From Scatosoma sp045613545 (GTDB lineage Bacteria > Bacillota > Clostridia > Christensenellales > Borkfalkiaceae): 51,963 nucleotides of DNA. The DNA is taken from assembly GCA_045613545.1 (NCBI GenBank), contig JAZLBD010000013.1, positions 1 to 51,963 on the forward strand. The letters are read 5' to 3'. The position numbers and the translations under genes were made by a program. The notes under the pieces were generated by a model. The model was not told where the DNA came from and did not search any database. It saw nothing but the letters and a program-made list of their open reading frames with translations. Numbering within the stretch: the first letter of the stretch is position 1; each line of letters opens with the position of its first letter. Below are positions 7,242 to 15,366 of this stretch, one piece after another.

Positions 7242-8169
7242 TGTGTATATTTTCCTTTTGTATTTCTTTCATTTTTTTATTTGCCGATATTATCATATAG
7301 ATTCCAATTCCTATGGATGCAAAACTTACGACCGTTCCCGTAAGAGTATTAAATAGCGATATGTTTATTTCGCCTTCACTAAACATAGTAAGTAGCGCAG
7401 TTTGCAGAGCAAGTATTGAAACAAGCGAATCTACAAGATTGATATTTCTAATCGCTCTAACGGTTAAATCCGTTTGCTTGTGCGCTCTTATAAAAGAGAT
7501 AATCGACATTGTAATTTTATAAAATGCATACGCCGCATAAGCGAATATCGTCCAACCTATATAGGTAAAGTGCGCATCACTAAATATCATTTGTGCGATA
7601 GCCGCAGAAAGCGCAATATTGAGAATAAGCGTGATAACGCCACTATTACGATAAACCTTTGCTTTTATATATTCATCGTTTTGCGTTTTAATTTTTTTGC
7701 TAACTTTGTTTTTATGATAACCAAGTATGCCACCACGAATAAACGCAAGTGCAATGTAAAACGCCGCTAATGCTCCATACCAAATAGAACGGTTTGCAAT
7801 ACCCATATATGCATTGAAACCACTAAACAACAAACTCATCAAAAACGAGCCTATCGCAAAAATTACCGTTCTAAATCCAAAATTGCGGAGAAGTAAACGA
7901 GTAAATTCGTAGCTTTCCAAAAAAGACATAATACCCGCTTTCATTTTAGGGAAAAGTGGGATAACAAGATAAACGCTATATGCAAGGGAAAGTCCTGCTA
8001 TTCCAAAAAGCGTATAAGCAATTATTGCAAGTGCATTTCCGTCATAGTCAACAAGCAACATTAAAAGCGCACCGATAGCACTTATAATCGTTATAATAAA
8101 AGTCAACACTTTTACCCAAGTAGGTGGATTTAATATTTTCTTCCAAAGAGAGCGAAAATCAATCTTCAT
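7225..8169 (-). CDS. Polytopic membrane protein of unknown function
   Basis: 314 aa with about eight hydrophobic helices and few loops. The ATG at 8169 is preferred because AAAGGA lies 8 nt upstream; a TTG two codons earlier is the alternative. Overlaps the end of the kinase gene by 11 bp, so it is translated with the two-component system. It contains a basic cytoplasmic loop (K-N-K-V-S-K-K-I-K) in the middle. I recognise no characterised family. Candidates are a stimulus-sensing partner for the loop-poor kinase or an enzyme of lipid modification; neither is supported by a motif. Confidence 0.75.
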   Translation of the reverse strand: MKIDFRSLWKKILNPPTWVKVLTFIITIISAIGALLMLLVDYDGNALAIIAYTLFGIAGLSLAYSVYLVIPLFPKMKAGIMSFLESYEFTRLLLRNFGFRTVIFAIGSFLMSLLFSGFNAYMGIANRSIWYGALAAFYIALAFIRGGILGYHKNKVSKKIKTQNDEYIKAKVYRNSGVITLILNIALSAAIAQMIFSDAHFTYIGWTIFAYAAYAFYKITMSIISFIRAHKQTDLTVRAIRNINLVDSLVSILALQTALLTMFSEGEINISLFNTLTGTVVSFASIGIGIYMIISANKKMKEIQKENIHNEQSI

Positions 8170-9217
8170 AAACAACGTCCTTTAATAGAATTGTAAACGT
8201 GCTTCCTTTGTTTATTTCGCTTTGAACAGAAATTTCTCCGCCCAAAATATCAATTACCTTTTTTACAAGTGCAAGACCAAGTCCGTTTCCTTGTGTAGAG
8301 TGAGAAGTATCGCCTTGATAAAATTTCTCAAAGATTTTTGCTCCTACTTCACTCGTCATACCGCATCCCGTATCGGCAACCTTAATTTCTACGTTTTTAT
8401 CTATGCGTTTAAGCGTTATATCTATTTTTCCATTGTCAGGGGTAAACTTAATAGCGTTTGAAATAAGGTTATTCCACACGATTTCTAATAAACTCTTTGA
8501 CGAGATAATATTAACGTCGTCAAAATCGCAATTAAGTTCAAGGTTTTTCTTTTCGATAAGCGTTTCAAATTCAACTACACTTTCGGCAAGCGCTTCTGTT
8601 AAATTAAACGCTTCGTGCTTTTCTTGGATTTCTTGGTTTTCAAGTTTGTTAAGTTTTAAGATATTCGTAATTAAGTCGGTAATACGCTTTGATGCTGCAA
8701 TCAACGTTTTTGAGTAATTCTTTCTCGTTTCACTATCAAGAGTTTCGTCTTGAAGTAAAGTTGCATAGTTTTGGATAACGGCAAGTGGTGTTTTTATTTC
8801 GTGGGAAACGTTGGAAATAAAATCGGTTTTTAATACTTCGTTCTTTTGAAGTTCCACAGCCATTTTGTTGACGTTATCCATAATCAAATCGTATTGATTA
8901 TATTTTCCGTATTCGTGCGTGATTTCAAGACGAGTGGAAAAATCACCGTCGGCTATTTTTTCAGTCGCTTCTAATATCTTTTTAGTAGGGCGTTCCACCG
9001 TTAATTTTCTGCGAATCCAATCAAAAACAACGCAAAGGGTAGCAAGAATAATTATTTCGATAAGGATTAGTATTGCAATCCACGTAACGTTATCCGTTCT
9101 TTCTCTGATATAGTCGTAAATGAGTATTGCCATTTGCATAGTAACGGCTATAAGAATAAAAAACGAAATAGCACCCGTCCAAGTAAAACCTACGGACGCA
9201 ACTTTTTTCTTTTTCAT
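8159..9217 (-). CDS. Sensor histidine kinase with tiny external loop
   Basis: 352 aa. Two membrane helices (about 13-34 and 45-66) enclose only about ten external residues, the intramembrane-sensing layout often found with antibiotic-resistance ABC transporters. A HAMP-like segment follows (about 70-120), then the phosphoacceptor V-S-H139-E-I-K-T-P-L, N-box with N254, G1 box D-T-G-C-G-M at 282-287 and G2 box G-N-G-L-G-L-A at 310-316. Overlaps the regulator gene by 4 bp (ATGA). Signals to the response regulator 9214-9885; stimulus unknown but probably envelope-borne. Confidence 0.93.
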   Translation of the reverse strand: MKKKKVASVGFTWTGAISFFILIAVTMQMAILIYDYIRERTDNVTWIAILILIEIIILATLCVVFDWIRRKLTVERPTKKILEATEKIADGDFSTRLEITHEYGKYNQYDLIMDNVNKMAVELQKNEVLKTDFISNVSHEIKTPLAVIQNYATLLQDETLDSETRKNYSKTLIAASKRITDLITNILKLNKLENQEIQEKHEAFNLTEALAESVVEFETLIEKKNLELNCDFDDVNIISSKSLLEIVWNNLISNAIKFTPDNGKIDITLKRIDKNVEIKVADTGCGMTSEVGAKIFEKFYQGDTSHSTQGNGLGLALVKKVIDILGGEISVQSEINKGSTFTILLKDVVYED

Positions 9218-9885
9218 TTTAACACCACCTTGTAGCCAAGACCGTGAACGGTAGCAATTTCAAACCCATCACAATTAGATGTCTTTTCACGAAGTTTAGC
9301 CATATATACGTCAACCGTTCTACTCGTAGTTGAAGAATCGTAGTCCCAAAATTCTGCCATAAGTGCAGAACGGGTGAACGTCTTTTTAGGATAAGATAAC
9401 ATTTTGAATAAAATATCAAATTCTCTAACGGTAAGGGAAATTTCTTCTCCGTTAAGTGTCGCCGTGCGTTCTTCCACGTTCATTGAAAAGTTTCCGAGCG
9501 TGATTTCTTTTTCCGTTTCAATTTTTGCACGACGGAGTATTGCCTTAATGGTCATTAAAAGAATATCTATGTCAAAAGGCTTGGTCACGTATTCGTCAAT
9601 ACCGATATTATAACCAAGCATTTTAGAAGGCTTGTCATCCTTTGCCGTCATAAAAATAATCGGCGTTGTCTTATCGGTAGAGCGAACGCTTTCCGCAAGT
9701 TCAAAACCGTTCATTCTCGGCATCATTATATCGGTTAAAAGTAGGTCGCATTTTTCCTCGTCCATTTTCTCTAACGCTTCAAGTCCGTCAAAACACGAAA
9801 CAACGTCGTAACCAACGTTACGAAGGCTTGACGAAACAAAACGATTTAAGTCCATATCATCTTCAACAACGAATATTTTTATCAT
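9214..9885 (-). CDS. OmpR/PhoB-family response regulator
   Basis: 223 aa. Receiver domain with acidic pocket E8-D9-D10, phosphorylated D52 in L-T-D-I-M-M-P, T80 and K102-P; DNA-binding winged helix from about 125 to 222 ending G-L-G-Y-K-V. AAGGAG lies before the ATG. First gene of a four-gene operon with the kinase. The 11-bp phased TGTWAA boxes in front of this gene and two other units fit the direct-repeat binding of this family, so it probably activates the ABC operon and the small-protein operon and controls itself. Confidence 0.93.
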   Translation of the reverse strand: MIKIFVVEDDMDLNRFVSSSLRNVGYDVVSCFDGLEALEKMDEEKCDLLLTDIMMPRMNGFELAESVRSTDKTTPIIFMTAKDDKPSKMLGYNIGIDEYVTKPFDIDILLMTIKAILRRAKIETEKEITLGNFSMNVEERTATLNGEEISLTVREFDILFKMLSYPKKTFTRSALMAEFWDYDSSTTSRTVDVYMAKLREKTSNCDGFEIATVHGLGYKVVLK

Positions 9886-9920
9886 AAGAACTCTCCTTAT
9901 GTTTATATTGTAGCACCTAT

Positions 9921-9960
9921 ATTATAACAAATTGTTTGTAAAATGTTAAGGAATTGTAAA
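9921..9960 (-). promoter_or_regulatory. Autoregulated promoter with three phased boxes (array C)
   Basis: Minus-strand TATAAT at 9921-9926 with TTAACA 17 bp upstream. Plus-strand boxes start at 9933 TGTTTG, 9944 TGTTAA and 9955 TGTAAA, 11 bp apart. Unlike arrays A and B, a recognisable -35 is present and the boxes lie 3 nt closer to the -10, so basal expression with feedback is likely. Confidence 0.65.
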
Positions 9961-9984
9961 AGTTGAAGCGAAAATAGATTTTAT

Positions 9985-10017
9985 AAAAGAAAAAGAACTC
10001 GGATTTAATCCAAGTTC
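9985..10017 (-). terminator. Terminator inside the right end of element 1
   Basis: Ten-pair stem (9995-10004 with 10008-10017, one G-U), three-nt loop, then TTTTTCTTTT on the minus strand. It now ends transcription from uppP, whose own terminator seems to have been split by the insertion. Confidence 0.75.
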
Positions 10018-10060
10018 CAATTCCTTTTGACCGCTTGAAAGTGCAATTATATAATTTTTA

Positions 10061-10082
10061 TAAAAATCCCTATGGGACACGC
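10061..10082. repeat. Right terminal repeat of element 1
   Basis: Contains TAAAAATCCCTATG (10,061-10,074), identical over 14 nt to 21,291-21,304, followed by GGACACGC, related to TGAAGAGC at the other site. Read inward, the consensus of the three visible ends is GCKYKTCH-CATAGGRATTTTT. Confidence 0.6.
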
Positions 10083-10089
10083 ACTTTTA

Positions 10090-10107
10090 GGCAATCGCTC
10101 TTTTTTT
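10090..10107. other. Orphan terminator half
   Basis: GGCAATCGCTC followed by seven T looks like the 3' arm and T tract of a Rho-independent terminator, but no complementary 5' arm lies within the window to its left before the element. The partner arm would be expected beyond the left edge of element 1. Confidence 0.5.
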
Positions 10108-10116
10108 GGTTTTGGA

Positions 10117-10977
10117 TTATAAAGTGGGCAAGACGATCGCGCCGAGGACGAGGAGTCCAAGCGCAATGCGATAGGCTCCGAAAATCTTGAAATCGTGCTT
10201 TTTGACGAATCCCATCAAGAAACGGATCGTGAGCAAGGAAAGGGCGAACGCTACGACGCCACCGAGGGAAAGGGCGAGAAGTTCCACGCCGGAAATCGAA
10301 GCTCCGGAAAGAAAAAATTTGAGGAGCTTAAACGCGCTCGCGCCGACCATGGTGGGGATGGCGAGGAAAAAGGTAAACTCTGCGGCGGTCGTTCTCGACA
10401 CCCCTAAAAGGAGCGCGCCGATAATGGTAATGCCCGATCTGGAAGTGCCGGGAATGGCTGCGAGCACTTGAAAACAACCGATAAAAAATGCCGTTTTATA
10501 AGACAGGGACGCAATTTCCGTCACCTTAGGCTTTGCGTCTTTTCGGAATCGTTCCACCAAAATAAACGCGACGCCGTATAGAATCAAAGTGGAAGCGACG
10601 ATCGTAGCTTCTTTCGTTTGCGTCAAATTTTCAAACAGTTCGTCCACGAAGAGGGCGCATACGGCGGGGATACAAGCGACGATAATTTTGCCCCAGAGGG
10701 AAAGCGTTTCCGTTTTCCATAAAATTTTGGTTTTTCCCTCTTCGTTTTTTTCCGTTTTAAGCGGAAAAATCTTTTTCCAAAACACGGCGACGACGGCGAG
10801 AATGGCAAAGAGTTGTATGACGTATTCAAACATATCCATAAACGCGCTCGAAACGTCTTTCAGTGGGAAAAAGTAGTTAAATAAAATCAAATGTCCCGTG
10901 GAAGAGACGGGGAGCCACTCGGTAATTCCCTCGATGACTCCGAAACAAAGAATTTTTAGAATTTCGATAAACGGCAT
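10117..10977 (-). CDS. uppP: Undecaprenyl-diphosphate phosphatase (UppP/BacA)
   Basis: 286 aa, about eight membrane helices. It removes a phosphate from undecaprenyl diphosphate, recycling the lipid carrier of peptidoglycan; overexpression in other bacteria gives bacitracin resistance. Hallmark motifs are E-G-I-T-E-W-L-P-V-S-S-T-G-H near residue 16 and P-G-T-S-R-S-G near 174. GGGAG before the ATG, single-gene unit with promoter at 11,014-11,042. It is a core gene, but it now sits directly beside a block with bacitracin-type exporters, which may be coincidence. Confidence 0.95.
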   Translation of the reverse strand: MPFIEILKILCFGVIEGITEWLPVSSTGHLILFNYFFPLKDVSSAFMDMFEYVIQLFAILAVVAVFWKKIFPLKTEKNEEGKTKILWKTETLSLWGKIIVACIPAVCALFVDELFENLTQTKEATIVASTLILYGVAFILVERFRKDAKPKVTEIASLSYKTAFFIGCFQVLAAIPGTSRSGITIIGALLLGVSRTTAAEFTFFLAIPTMVGASAFKLLKFFLSGASISGVELLALSLGGVVAFALSLLTIRFLMGFVKKHDFKIFGAYRIALGLLVLGAIVLPTL

Positions 10978-11013
10978 AGTATACTCCCAATAGAAGAGAT
11001 ATTAAACAAGAAA

Positions 11014-11042
11014 ATTATAGCATAATGTGGTGTTTTTGTCTA
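11014..11042 (-). promoter_or_regulatory. uppP promoter
   Basis: Minus strand TAGACA (11,037-11,042), 17-bp spacer, TATAAT (11,014-11,019); leader of about 30 nt. Confidence 0.65.
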
Positions 11043-11091
11043 TAAAAAGCAATAAAAAACGTAAAAAATATAAAAAATTCCCCACAAATCA

Positions 11092-11120
11092 TTGCATTTT
11101 TTTTGCGAGTGTGTTATAAT
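11092..11120 (+). promoter_or_regulatory. Cold-shock gene promoter
   Basis: TTGCAT (11,092-11,097), 17 bp, TATAAT (11,115-11,120). Transcription would begin near 11,127, leaving a leader of about 114 nt before the start codon, as is usual for cold-shock mRNAs. Confidence 0.8.
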
Positions 11121-11137
11121 GACAATGGTACTTTAGA

Positions 11138-11165
11138 TAAAAACGATCAAGTTGATTGTTTTTTC
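11138..11165 (+). promoter_or_regulatory. AU-rich hairpin with T run in the csp leader
   Basis: About ten weak pairs (11,140-11,149 with 11,153-11,162) followed by T. It resembles a very weak early terminator near the 5' end of the leader and might act as an attenuator or a cold-sensitive structure. Confidence 0.35.
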
Positions 11166-11240
11166 CAAATGGGTAGGGGGGAGAAAACTACGCTTTAAAG
11201 CTTCTTATTTAGGGTGCAAATAAAAATGGAGGTGCCCGAA

Positions 11241-11453
11241 ATGTTGCAAGGTACGGTTAAGTGGTTCAATCCTGAAAAAGGGTATGGCTTTATCGCAGGC
11301 GACGAAGGTGGCGACGACGTGTTCGTCCACTATTCCGCAATTCAAGCGGAAGGTTATAAGAAGCTTGTAGAAGGCCAACGCGTTTCCTATGAAACGGAGC
11401 CTGATCCTAAGGATGACAAAAAACTTCGCGCGATCAATGTGTGCGCGTTATAA
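11241..11453 (+). CDS. cspA: Cold-shock domain protein
   Basis: 70 aa. An OB-fold RNA chaperone that melts mRNA structure. RNP1 K-G-Y-G-F-I and RNP2 V-F-V-H-Y are intact, and the length fits the family (65-75 aa). The ATG at 11,241 is chosen because GGAGG lies 8 nt upstream; the ATG at 11,226 has no ribosome site. Long leader with hairpin, own promoter and terminator. Confidence 0.95.
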   Translation: MLQGTVKWFNPEKGYGFIAGDEGGDDVFVHYSAIQAEGYKKLVEGQRVSYETEPDPKDDKKLRAINVCAL

Positions 11454-11495
11454 CGAGCAACCGCGAAACAAACACAACAGAAAAAAATTTTTTTC

Positions 11496-11534
11496 AACCG
11501 TACTATCGCTCCAAAGCGAAACGGTTCTTTTTTT
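11496..11534 (+). terminator. Terminator of the cold-shock gene
   Basis: AACCGT...ACGGTT outer stem enclosing TCGCT-CCAA-AGCGA, then eight T. Confidence 0.8.
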
Positions 11535-11564
11535 TCTAGCGATACAGGAAAGGTTGGATTGTAA

Positions 11565-12398
11565 ATGGAAGAAAACAAACCCAAAAAAACACCGCCTAAA
11601 AAACCTTTTTGGAAAGGGTTTAGGGAAAAGTGTAAACAGAAAAAGGACGCCTTTTTCTCCGCGTTAGACGAGCGTGGACAAGCGGTCAAAAGCGTTAAAA
11701 AGAAAAGAGTTATTTTCTTTTGTTTTAGCGCCTTTTTACTGCTCCTTGTGCTTGCGTTCTACCTTTCCATCGGAAAAATCATCGTTTCTTTCATACAGGA
11801 CTCCGCAGCGTTCAAAGAGTGGCTGGATGGGTTTGGGTTTTGGAGCGTGGTCATTTTCATCTTTTTGCGGATCGTACAAACGGTGACGAAACTTCTCCCT
11901 GGTAGCGCGATTGAAATCGCGGCGGGGTTTATCTTCGGCGCTTGGTGGGGGTTCGTTTGGTGTATGGTCGGCTCGTTTTTGGGTTCGATCCTCATTCTAT
12001 GGATCGGCCGAAGGTACGGCGTAAAGGCGGTGGGATTGTTCGTAGATCCCGAAAGATTGCAAGTGGCGGAGGAAAATCGGAAACGGCGAAATTGGGGATT
12101 CTTTCTTATGTATTTTTTACCCGTCACGCCGAAAGATATTTTTACGTGGTTGGAAAGTTTGACGGATAACAAGTTTGTCGGCTTTATGACGATGTCGATG
12201 CTCGCGCGGATACCCTCGATTCTCATTTCCACTTTTTGCGGTGCGTCGGTCATGAACGAAAACTACGCGCTTTCCTTTTGGATCTTCGGCGGACTCGTTT
12301 TGTTTACGGTCGTCGGCGCAGTCGTTTATCGGCTCGTCGTCAAAAAGCGAAAAAAGGAGATTCAGCAAAAAAAAGAAGAAGAGACGGAAGAGGAATAA
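11565..12398 (+). CDS. TVP38/TMEM64 (DedA-like, VTT domain) membrane protein
   Basis: 277 aa. Basic N-terminus (about 45 residues, many Lys and Pro), first helix at about 46-68, then the VTT core with L-P-G-S-A-I-E-I-A-A-G-F-I-F-G and G-S-F-L-G-S-I-L-I-L-W-I-G-R-R-Y-G, and a Lys/Glu tail. Proteins of this fold are lipid transporters or scramblases; some recycle undecaprenyl phosphate. The exact substrate is not known here, though uppP lies nearby. AGGAAAGG precedes the ATG at a rather long 11 nt. Followed by its own terminator. Confidence 0.85.
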   Translation: MEENKPKKTPPKKPFWKGFREKCKQKKDAFFSALDERGQAVKSVKKKRVIFFCFSAFLLLLVLAFYLSIGKIIVSFIQDSAAFKEWLDGFGFWSVVIFIFLRIVQTVTKLLPGSAIEIAAGFIFGAWWGFVWCMVGSFLGSILILWIGRRYGVKAVGLFVDPERLQVAEENRKRRNWGFFLMYFLPVTPKDIFTWLESLTDNKFVGFMTMSMLARIPSILISTFCGASVMNENYALSFWIFGGLVLFTVVGAVVYRLVVKKRKKEIQQKKEEETEEE

Positions 12399-12418
12399 GC
12401 AAAGTTTTTTGTAAAATG

Positions 12419-12458
12419 CGGGAAGAAAATCTTTCTTCCCGTTGACTTTTTTTTAGCG
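12419..12458 (+). terminator. Terminator after the VTT protein gene
   Basis: CGGGAAGAAA / TTTCTTCCCG stem (12,419-12,441), then TTGACTTTTTTTT. The T tract overlaps the -35 box of the galK promoter. Confidence 0.75.
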
Positions 12459-12470
12459 GTGTGATATAAT
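12442..12470 (+). promoter_or_regulatory. galKT promoter
   Basis: TTGACT (12,442-12,447), 17 bp, TATAAT (12,465-12,470); ATG at 12,500. No operator dyad is evident. Confidence 0.8.
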
Positions 12471-12499
12471 AAAAAAGAACATCGTTTGGAGGGCTTTTT

Positions 12500-13657
12500 A
12501 TGGAACGAACGAAAGCGCAAGAATTATTCGAACAACTCTTCCACGCAAAAGCGGAGGACCTTTTTACGGCGGCTGGCAGAATCAACGTCATAGGCGAACA
12601 TATCGACTATTGCGGAGGTAAGGTGTTCCCCGCCGCGCTCAATCTTCGCTGTAATGTATATGCGAGAAAGAACGGGGAAAATGTCATTCGTGTGGCGGCA
12701 AGCACCTATAAGGAAGTCGTAGAGCTTTCGATAGATAAGCTGGATTCTTATAAGGGGCTCAAATACGGCAATTACCAAGCGGGCGTCGCTTATTATTTGC
12801 AAGAGGCAGGCACGCCTATGGTAGGTTGCGACCTATTGTACGATTGCACCGTTCCGTTCGGTAGCGGACTTTCTTCGTCCGCGGCGATCGAAGTGGCGAC
12901 GGCAGTGGCGCTTTCGGAATATGCGGGCGTAGCCTACGACAAGGTACAACTCGCTTTGATTTGCCAAAAAGCAGAAAATAAATACGCCGGCGTGAATTGT
13001 GGGATTATGGATCAATTCGCCTCGGCTATGGGGAAAAAGGATCACGCGGTTTTGCTGGATTGTTCTACCCTCGAATACGAATACGTACCCTTAGAGCTCG
13101 GCGAATATTGTTTGGTCGTTGCCAACTGCAACAAGCCTCACAACCTCGTCGAAAGCAAGTATAACGTTCGCCGTCACGAAGTAGAAACGGCGCTCAAAAC
13201 CATTCAAAAGGTGAAAGATATTCAATCTCTTTCCGAACTTTCCCCGCACGATTTTAACGAAGTGAAATATCTGCTTTCCGGCGTCGTCGCGCAAAGGGCG
13301 GAACACGTCGTGATGGAATGTCAACGGGTGAAAGACGCCGTGACGGCGCTCAAAGCCGGCGATCTTATCGAACTTGGAAGATTGCTGAGCGAAAGCCACT
13401 ACAGTCTTCGCGACTTGTACGAAGTGACGGGCAAAGAACTCGATATGCTTTCCGAACTTGCAAGAAAGGAAACTTCCTGTTTAGGGTCGAGAATGATCGG
13501 CGCAGGGTTCGGCGGTTGTACGATTTCCATCGTGAAGAAAGACGCGGTGGAAGGGTTTATCTCGCACGTGGACAAGGCGTACCATAGCGCAATAGGGTAT
13601 CGCGCAAGCTTTTATGAAACGTCGGTGGAGGACGGTGTGACCGTATCGAAATTATGA
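12500..13657 (+). CDS. galK: Galactokinase
   Basis: 385 aa GHMP-family kinase that phosphorylates alpha-galactose at C1, first step of the Leloir pathway. Signature G-R-I-N-V-I-G-E-H at 26-34, ATP-binding P-F-G-S-G-L-S-S-S-A at 119-128, catalytic D171 in G-I-M-D-Q-F, and C-terminal G-S-R-M-I-G-A-G-F-G-G-C. GGAGGG before the ATG. Overlaps galT by 4 bp (ATGA). No epimerase gene lies next to it, so galE must be elsewhere. Confidence 0.96.
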   Translation: MERTKAQELFEQLFHAKAEDLFTAAGRINVIGEHIDYCGGKVFPAALNLRCNVYARKNGENVIRVAASTYKEVVELSIDKLDSYKGLKYGNYQAGVAYYLQEAGTPMVGCDLLYDCTVPFGSGLSSSAAIEVATAVALSEYAGVAYDKVQLALICQKAENKYAGVNCGIMDQFASAMGKKDHAVLLDCSTLEYEYVPLELGEYCLVVANCNKPHNLVESKYNVRRHEVETALKTIQKVKDIQSLSELSPHDFNEVKYLLSGVVAQRAEHVVMECQRVKDAVTALKAGDLIELGRLLSESHYSLRDLYEVTGKELDMLSELARKETSCLGSRMIGAGFGGCTISIVKKDAVEGFISHVDKAYHSAIGYRASFYETSVEDGVTVSKL

Positions 13658-15147
13658 TCAATCAAGCGATCTCCAATTTACTTTGCTACGCAAAATTACA
13701 TTTATCCTTGTCGGAAGAGGATAGCGTGTACGCGACCAATCTTTTGATGGAAAAATTCCGCTTGGAGGATTTTTCCCCGGCGTGGACGAACCGAACGAAG
13801 ATAGCAAACATGCCCTCTCCGGACGAGATTCTGATCCCTCTTTTGGGGTATGCGAAAGAGCGTGGATTGCTCGAAGAGGGAAACGAGGAAACGTTTGCTT
13901 CCGATTTGTTGGATATTCTATCTCCCCGTCCCTCTAAAGTAATTTCTACTTTTTTGAAAGACTACGAAAGTTCGCCTGAGCAGGCGTTTGATCGGCTCTA
14001 CGATCTTGGCGTAAAAAACGATTACGTGAAGCGTTCTGCCATTTTGAAAAACAAGTTTTGGGTTGCGAAAGGGACGAAGCATCCCATTGAAATTACCATC
14101 AATTTAAGCAAGCCCGAAAAGAACAACAAACAAACGGCGCAGGAGAGAAATCTTTCCGCGAAATATCCAAAATGTATGCTTTGCAAAGAGAACGTAGGGT
14201 ACGTGGGACAAGGTAGAACCCGTCGCAACTTGCGGACGATCCCCTTGCGTCTTGCCGGCGAAAAATGGTTTTGGCAATATTCCCCTTACGCGTATTTCCA
14301 TCAGCACGGGATCGCGATCAATGAAACGCATACCCCGATGGAAATGACGGAAAAAACCTTCCGTAAGATCTTGGATTTCGTCGATTTTGCACCGCAGTAT
14401 TTCATAGGCTCGAACGCCCCTCTTCCCATCGTGGGAGGCAGTATTTTGGCGCACGAGCATTTCCAAGGCGGTAAGTACGATTTTCCTATGTTCCGAGCAA
14501 GGGAAAGATACCCGCTTATAGCTCCCGTCGAAGGGGTGGAGGCGAGTATTCTCGATTGGTATAATTCGGTGATTTTACTTCGCGGGAAAGACAAGGAAAA
14601 TATTTGCAAACTGGCGGGGACGATTTTGAAAGTTTGGCAAGACTATTCCGATCCGTCCGTGGCAATTTTGGCAAAGACGGACGCTCCGCATAGCACCCTC
14701 GCGCCGATTGCCAGAAAGAAAGGGGAGGAATATTATTTATATTTACAACTCCGCAACAACCGAACGAACGAGTGGCATCCCGACGGGATTTTCCACGCGC
14801 ATAAAGAATACCACAACATCAAGAGCGAATCAATCGGACTCATCGAGGCGATGGGACGGTTTATTTTACCAGGACGGCTCGATCGGGAGCTTGCCAAAGT
14901 AGAAAAATTCTTGACGGGAGAGATAAGCGAAATTCCCGAGGATATGCAAATGCATACGGATATGATCCATTTGCTCTTGGACAAATACGACTCGACCCTT
15001 TCGCCCACGCAAGCGCGCTCGGCGGTCCGCGCGTACGTGGAAACGGTTTGCGAGCAAATTTTGTATAACACGGCGGTGTTCAAAGAAACCGAAAAAGGGG
15101 AAAACGCTTTCCGTAGATTTGTGGAAGCTTGCGGTTTTATGATGTAA
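13654..15147 (+). CDS. galT: UDP-glucose:hexose-1-phosphate uridylyltransferase, Firmicutes type
   Basis: 497 aa. Swaps UMP from UDP-glucose to galactose-1-phosphate. The length and the C-x-L-C pair in K-Y-P-K-C-M-L-C-K mark the longer Firmicutes GalT branch rather than the 350-aa E. coli type. The nucleophile histidine is in A-H267-E-H269-F-Q-G-G. Translationally coupled to galK. A weak hairpin and T run follow at about 15,155-15,190. Confidence 0.94.
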   Translation: MINQAISNLLCYAKLHLSLSEEDSVYATNLLMEKFRLEDFSPAWTNRTKIANMPSPDEILIPLLGYAKERGLLEEGNEETFASDLLDILSPRPSKVISTFLKDYESSPEQAFDRLYDLGVKNDYVKRSAILKNKFWVAKGTKHPIEITINLSKPEKNNKQTAQERNLSAKYPKCMLCKENVGYVGQGRTRRNLRTIPLRLAGEKWFWQYSPYAYFHQHGIAINETHTPMEMTEKTFRKILDFVDFAPQYFIGSNAPLPIVGGSILAHEHFQGGKYDFPMFRARERYPLIAPVEGVEASILDWYNSVILLRGKDKENICKLAGTILKVWQDYSDPSVAILAKTDAPHSTLAPIARKKGEEYYLYLQLRNNRTNEWHPDGIFHAHKEYHNIKSESIGLIEAMGRFILPGRLDRELAKVEKFLTGEISEIPEDMQMHTDMIHLLLDKYDSTLSPTQARSAVRAYVETVCEQILYNTAVFKETEKGENAFRRFVEACGFMM

Positions 15148-15366
15148 AAATACAGCCTTGCGCTCGGTGCGTAGGGCTTATTTTTTTACAAAAAATTCTC
15201 CCCGTCTTTTTTTGTCGAAAAACGTATGCCTCGCCGTACACGTGTAAAAAACGAAAGATAAAAAAAGAGGTTTTTATAGCGTTTTTTATCGTATGCGTTC
15301 CCCCCCACTCGTCGAAAAAGAGAGAATTGAGTCGAAAAAGAACGCTTTTTAGCGAAAATACAAAAG
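15148..15366. other. Intergenic region after galT, no gene
   Basis: AT-rich sequence between convergent genes. It starts with an imperfect hairpin and T tract (about 15,155-15,190) that probably ends galKT. The rest shows only short lysine-codon-like runs in several frames and no ribosome site; I see no RNA gene. Confidence 0.6.

Larger units (their letters stand above)
1..10082. mobile_element. Right part of a putative cargo element (element 1), left end outside window
   Basis: This AT-rich block, with all genes on the minus strand, stops at 10,082 in a 22-nt end sequence (10,061-10,082) that matches the right end of the small insert at 19,847-21,312. Immediately outside it is an unpaired terminator half (10,090-10,107), after which uppP and GC-richer core genes begin. 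No transposase or integrase is visible inside the block, and its left end is not in the window, so element status is inferred from the shared end, the composition break and the orphan half-terminator. Cargo is a two-component system, two ABC exporter pairs, small membrane proteins and cardiolipin synthase. Confidence 0.5.
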
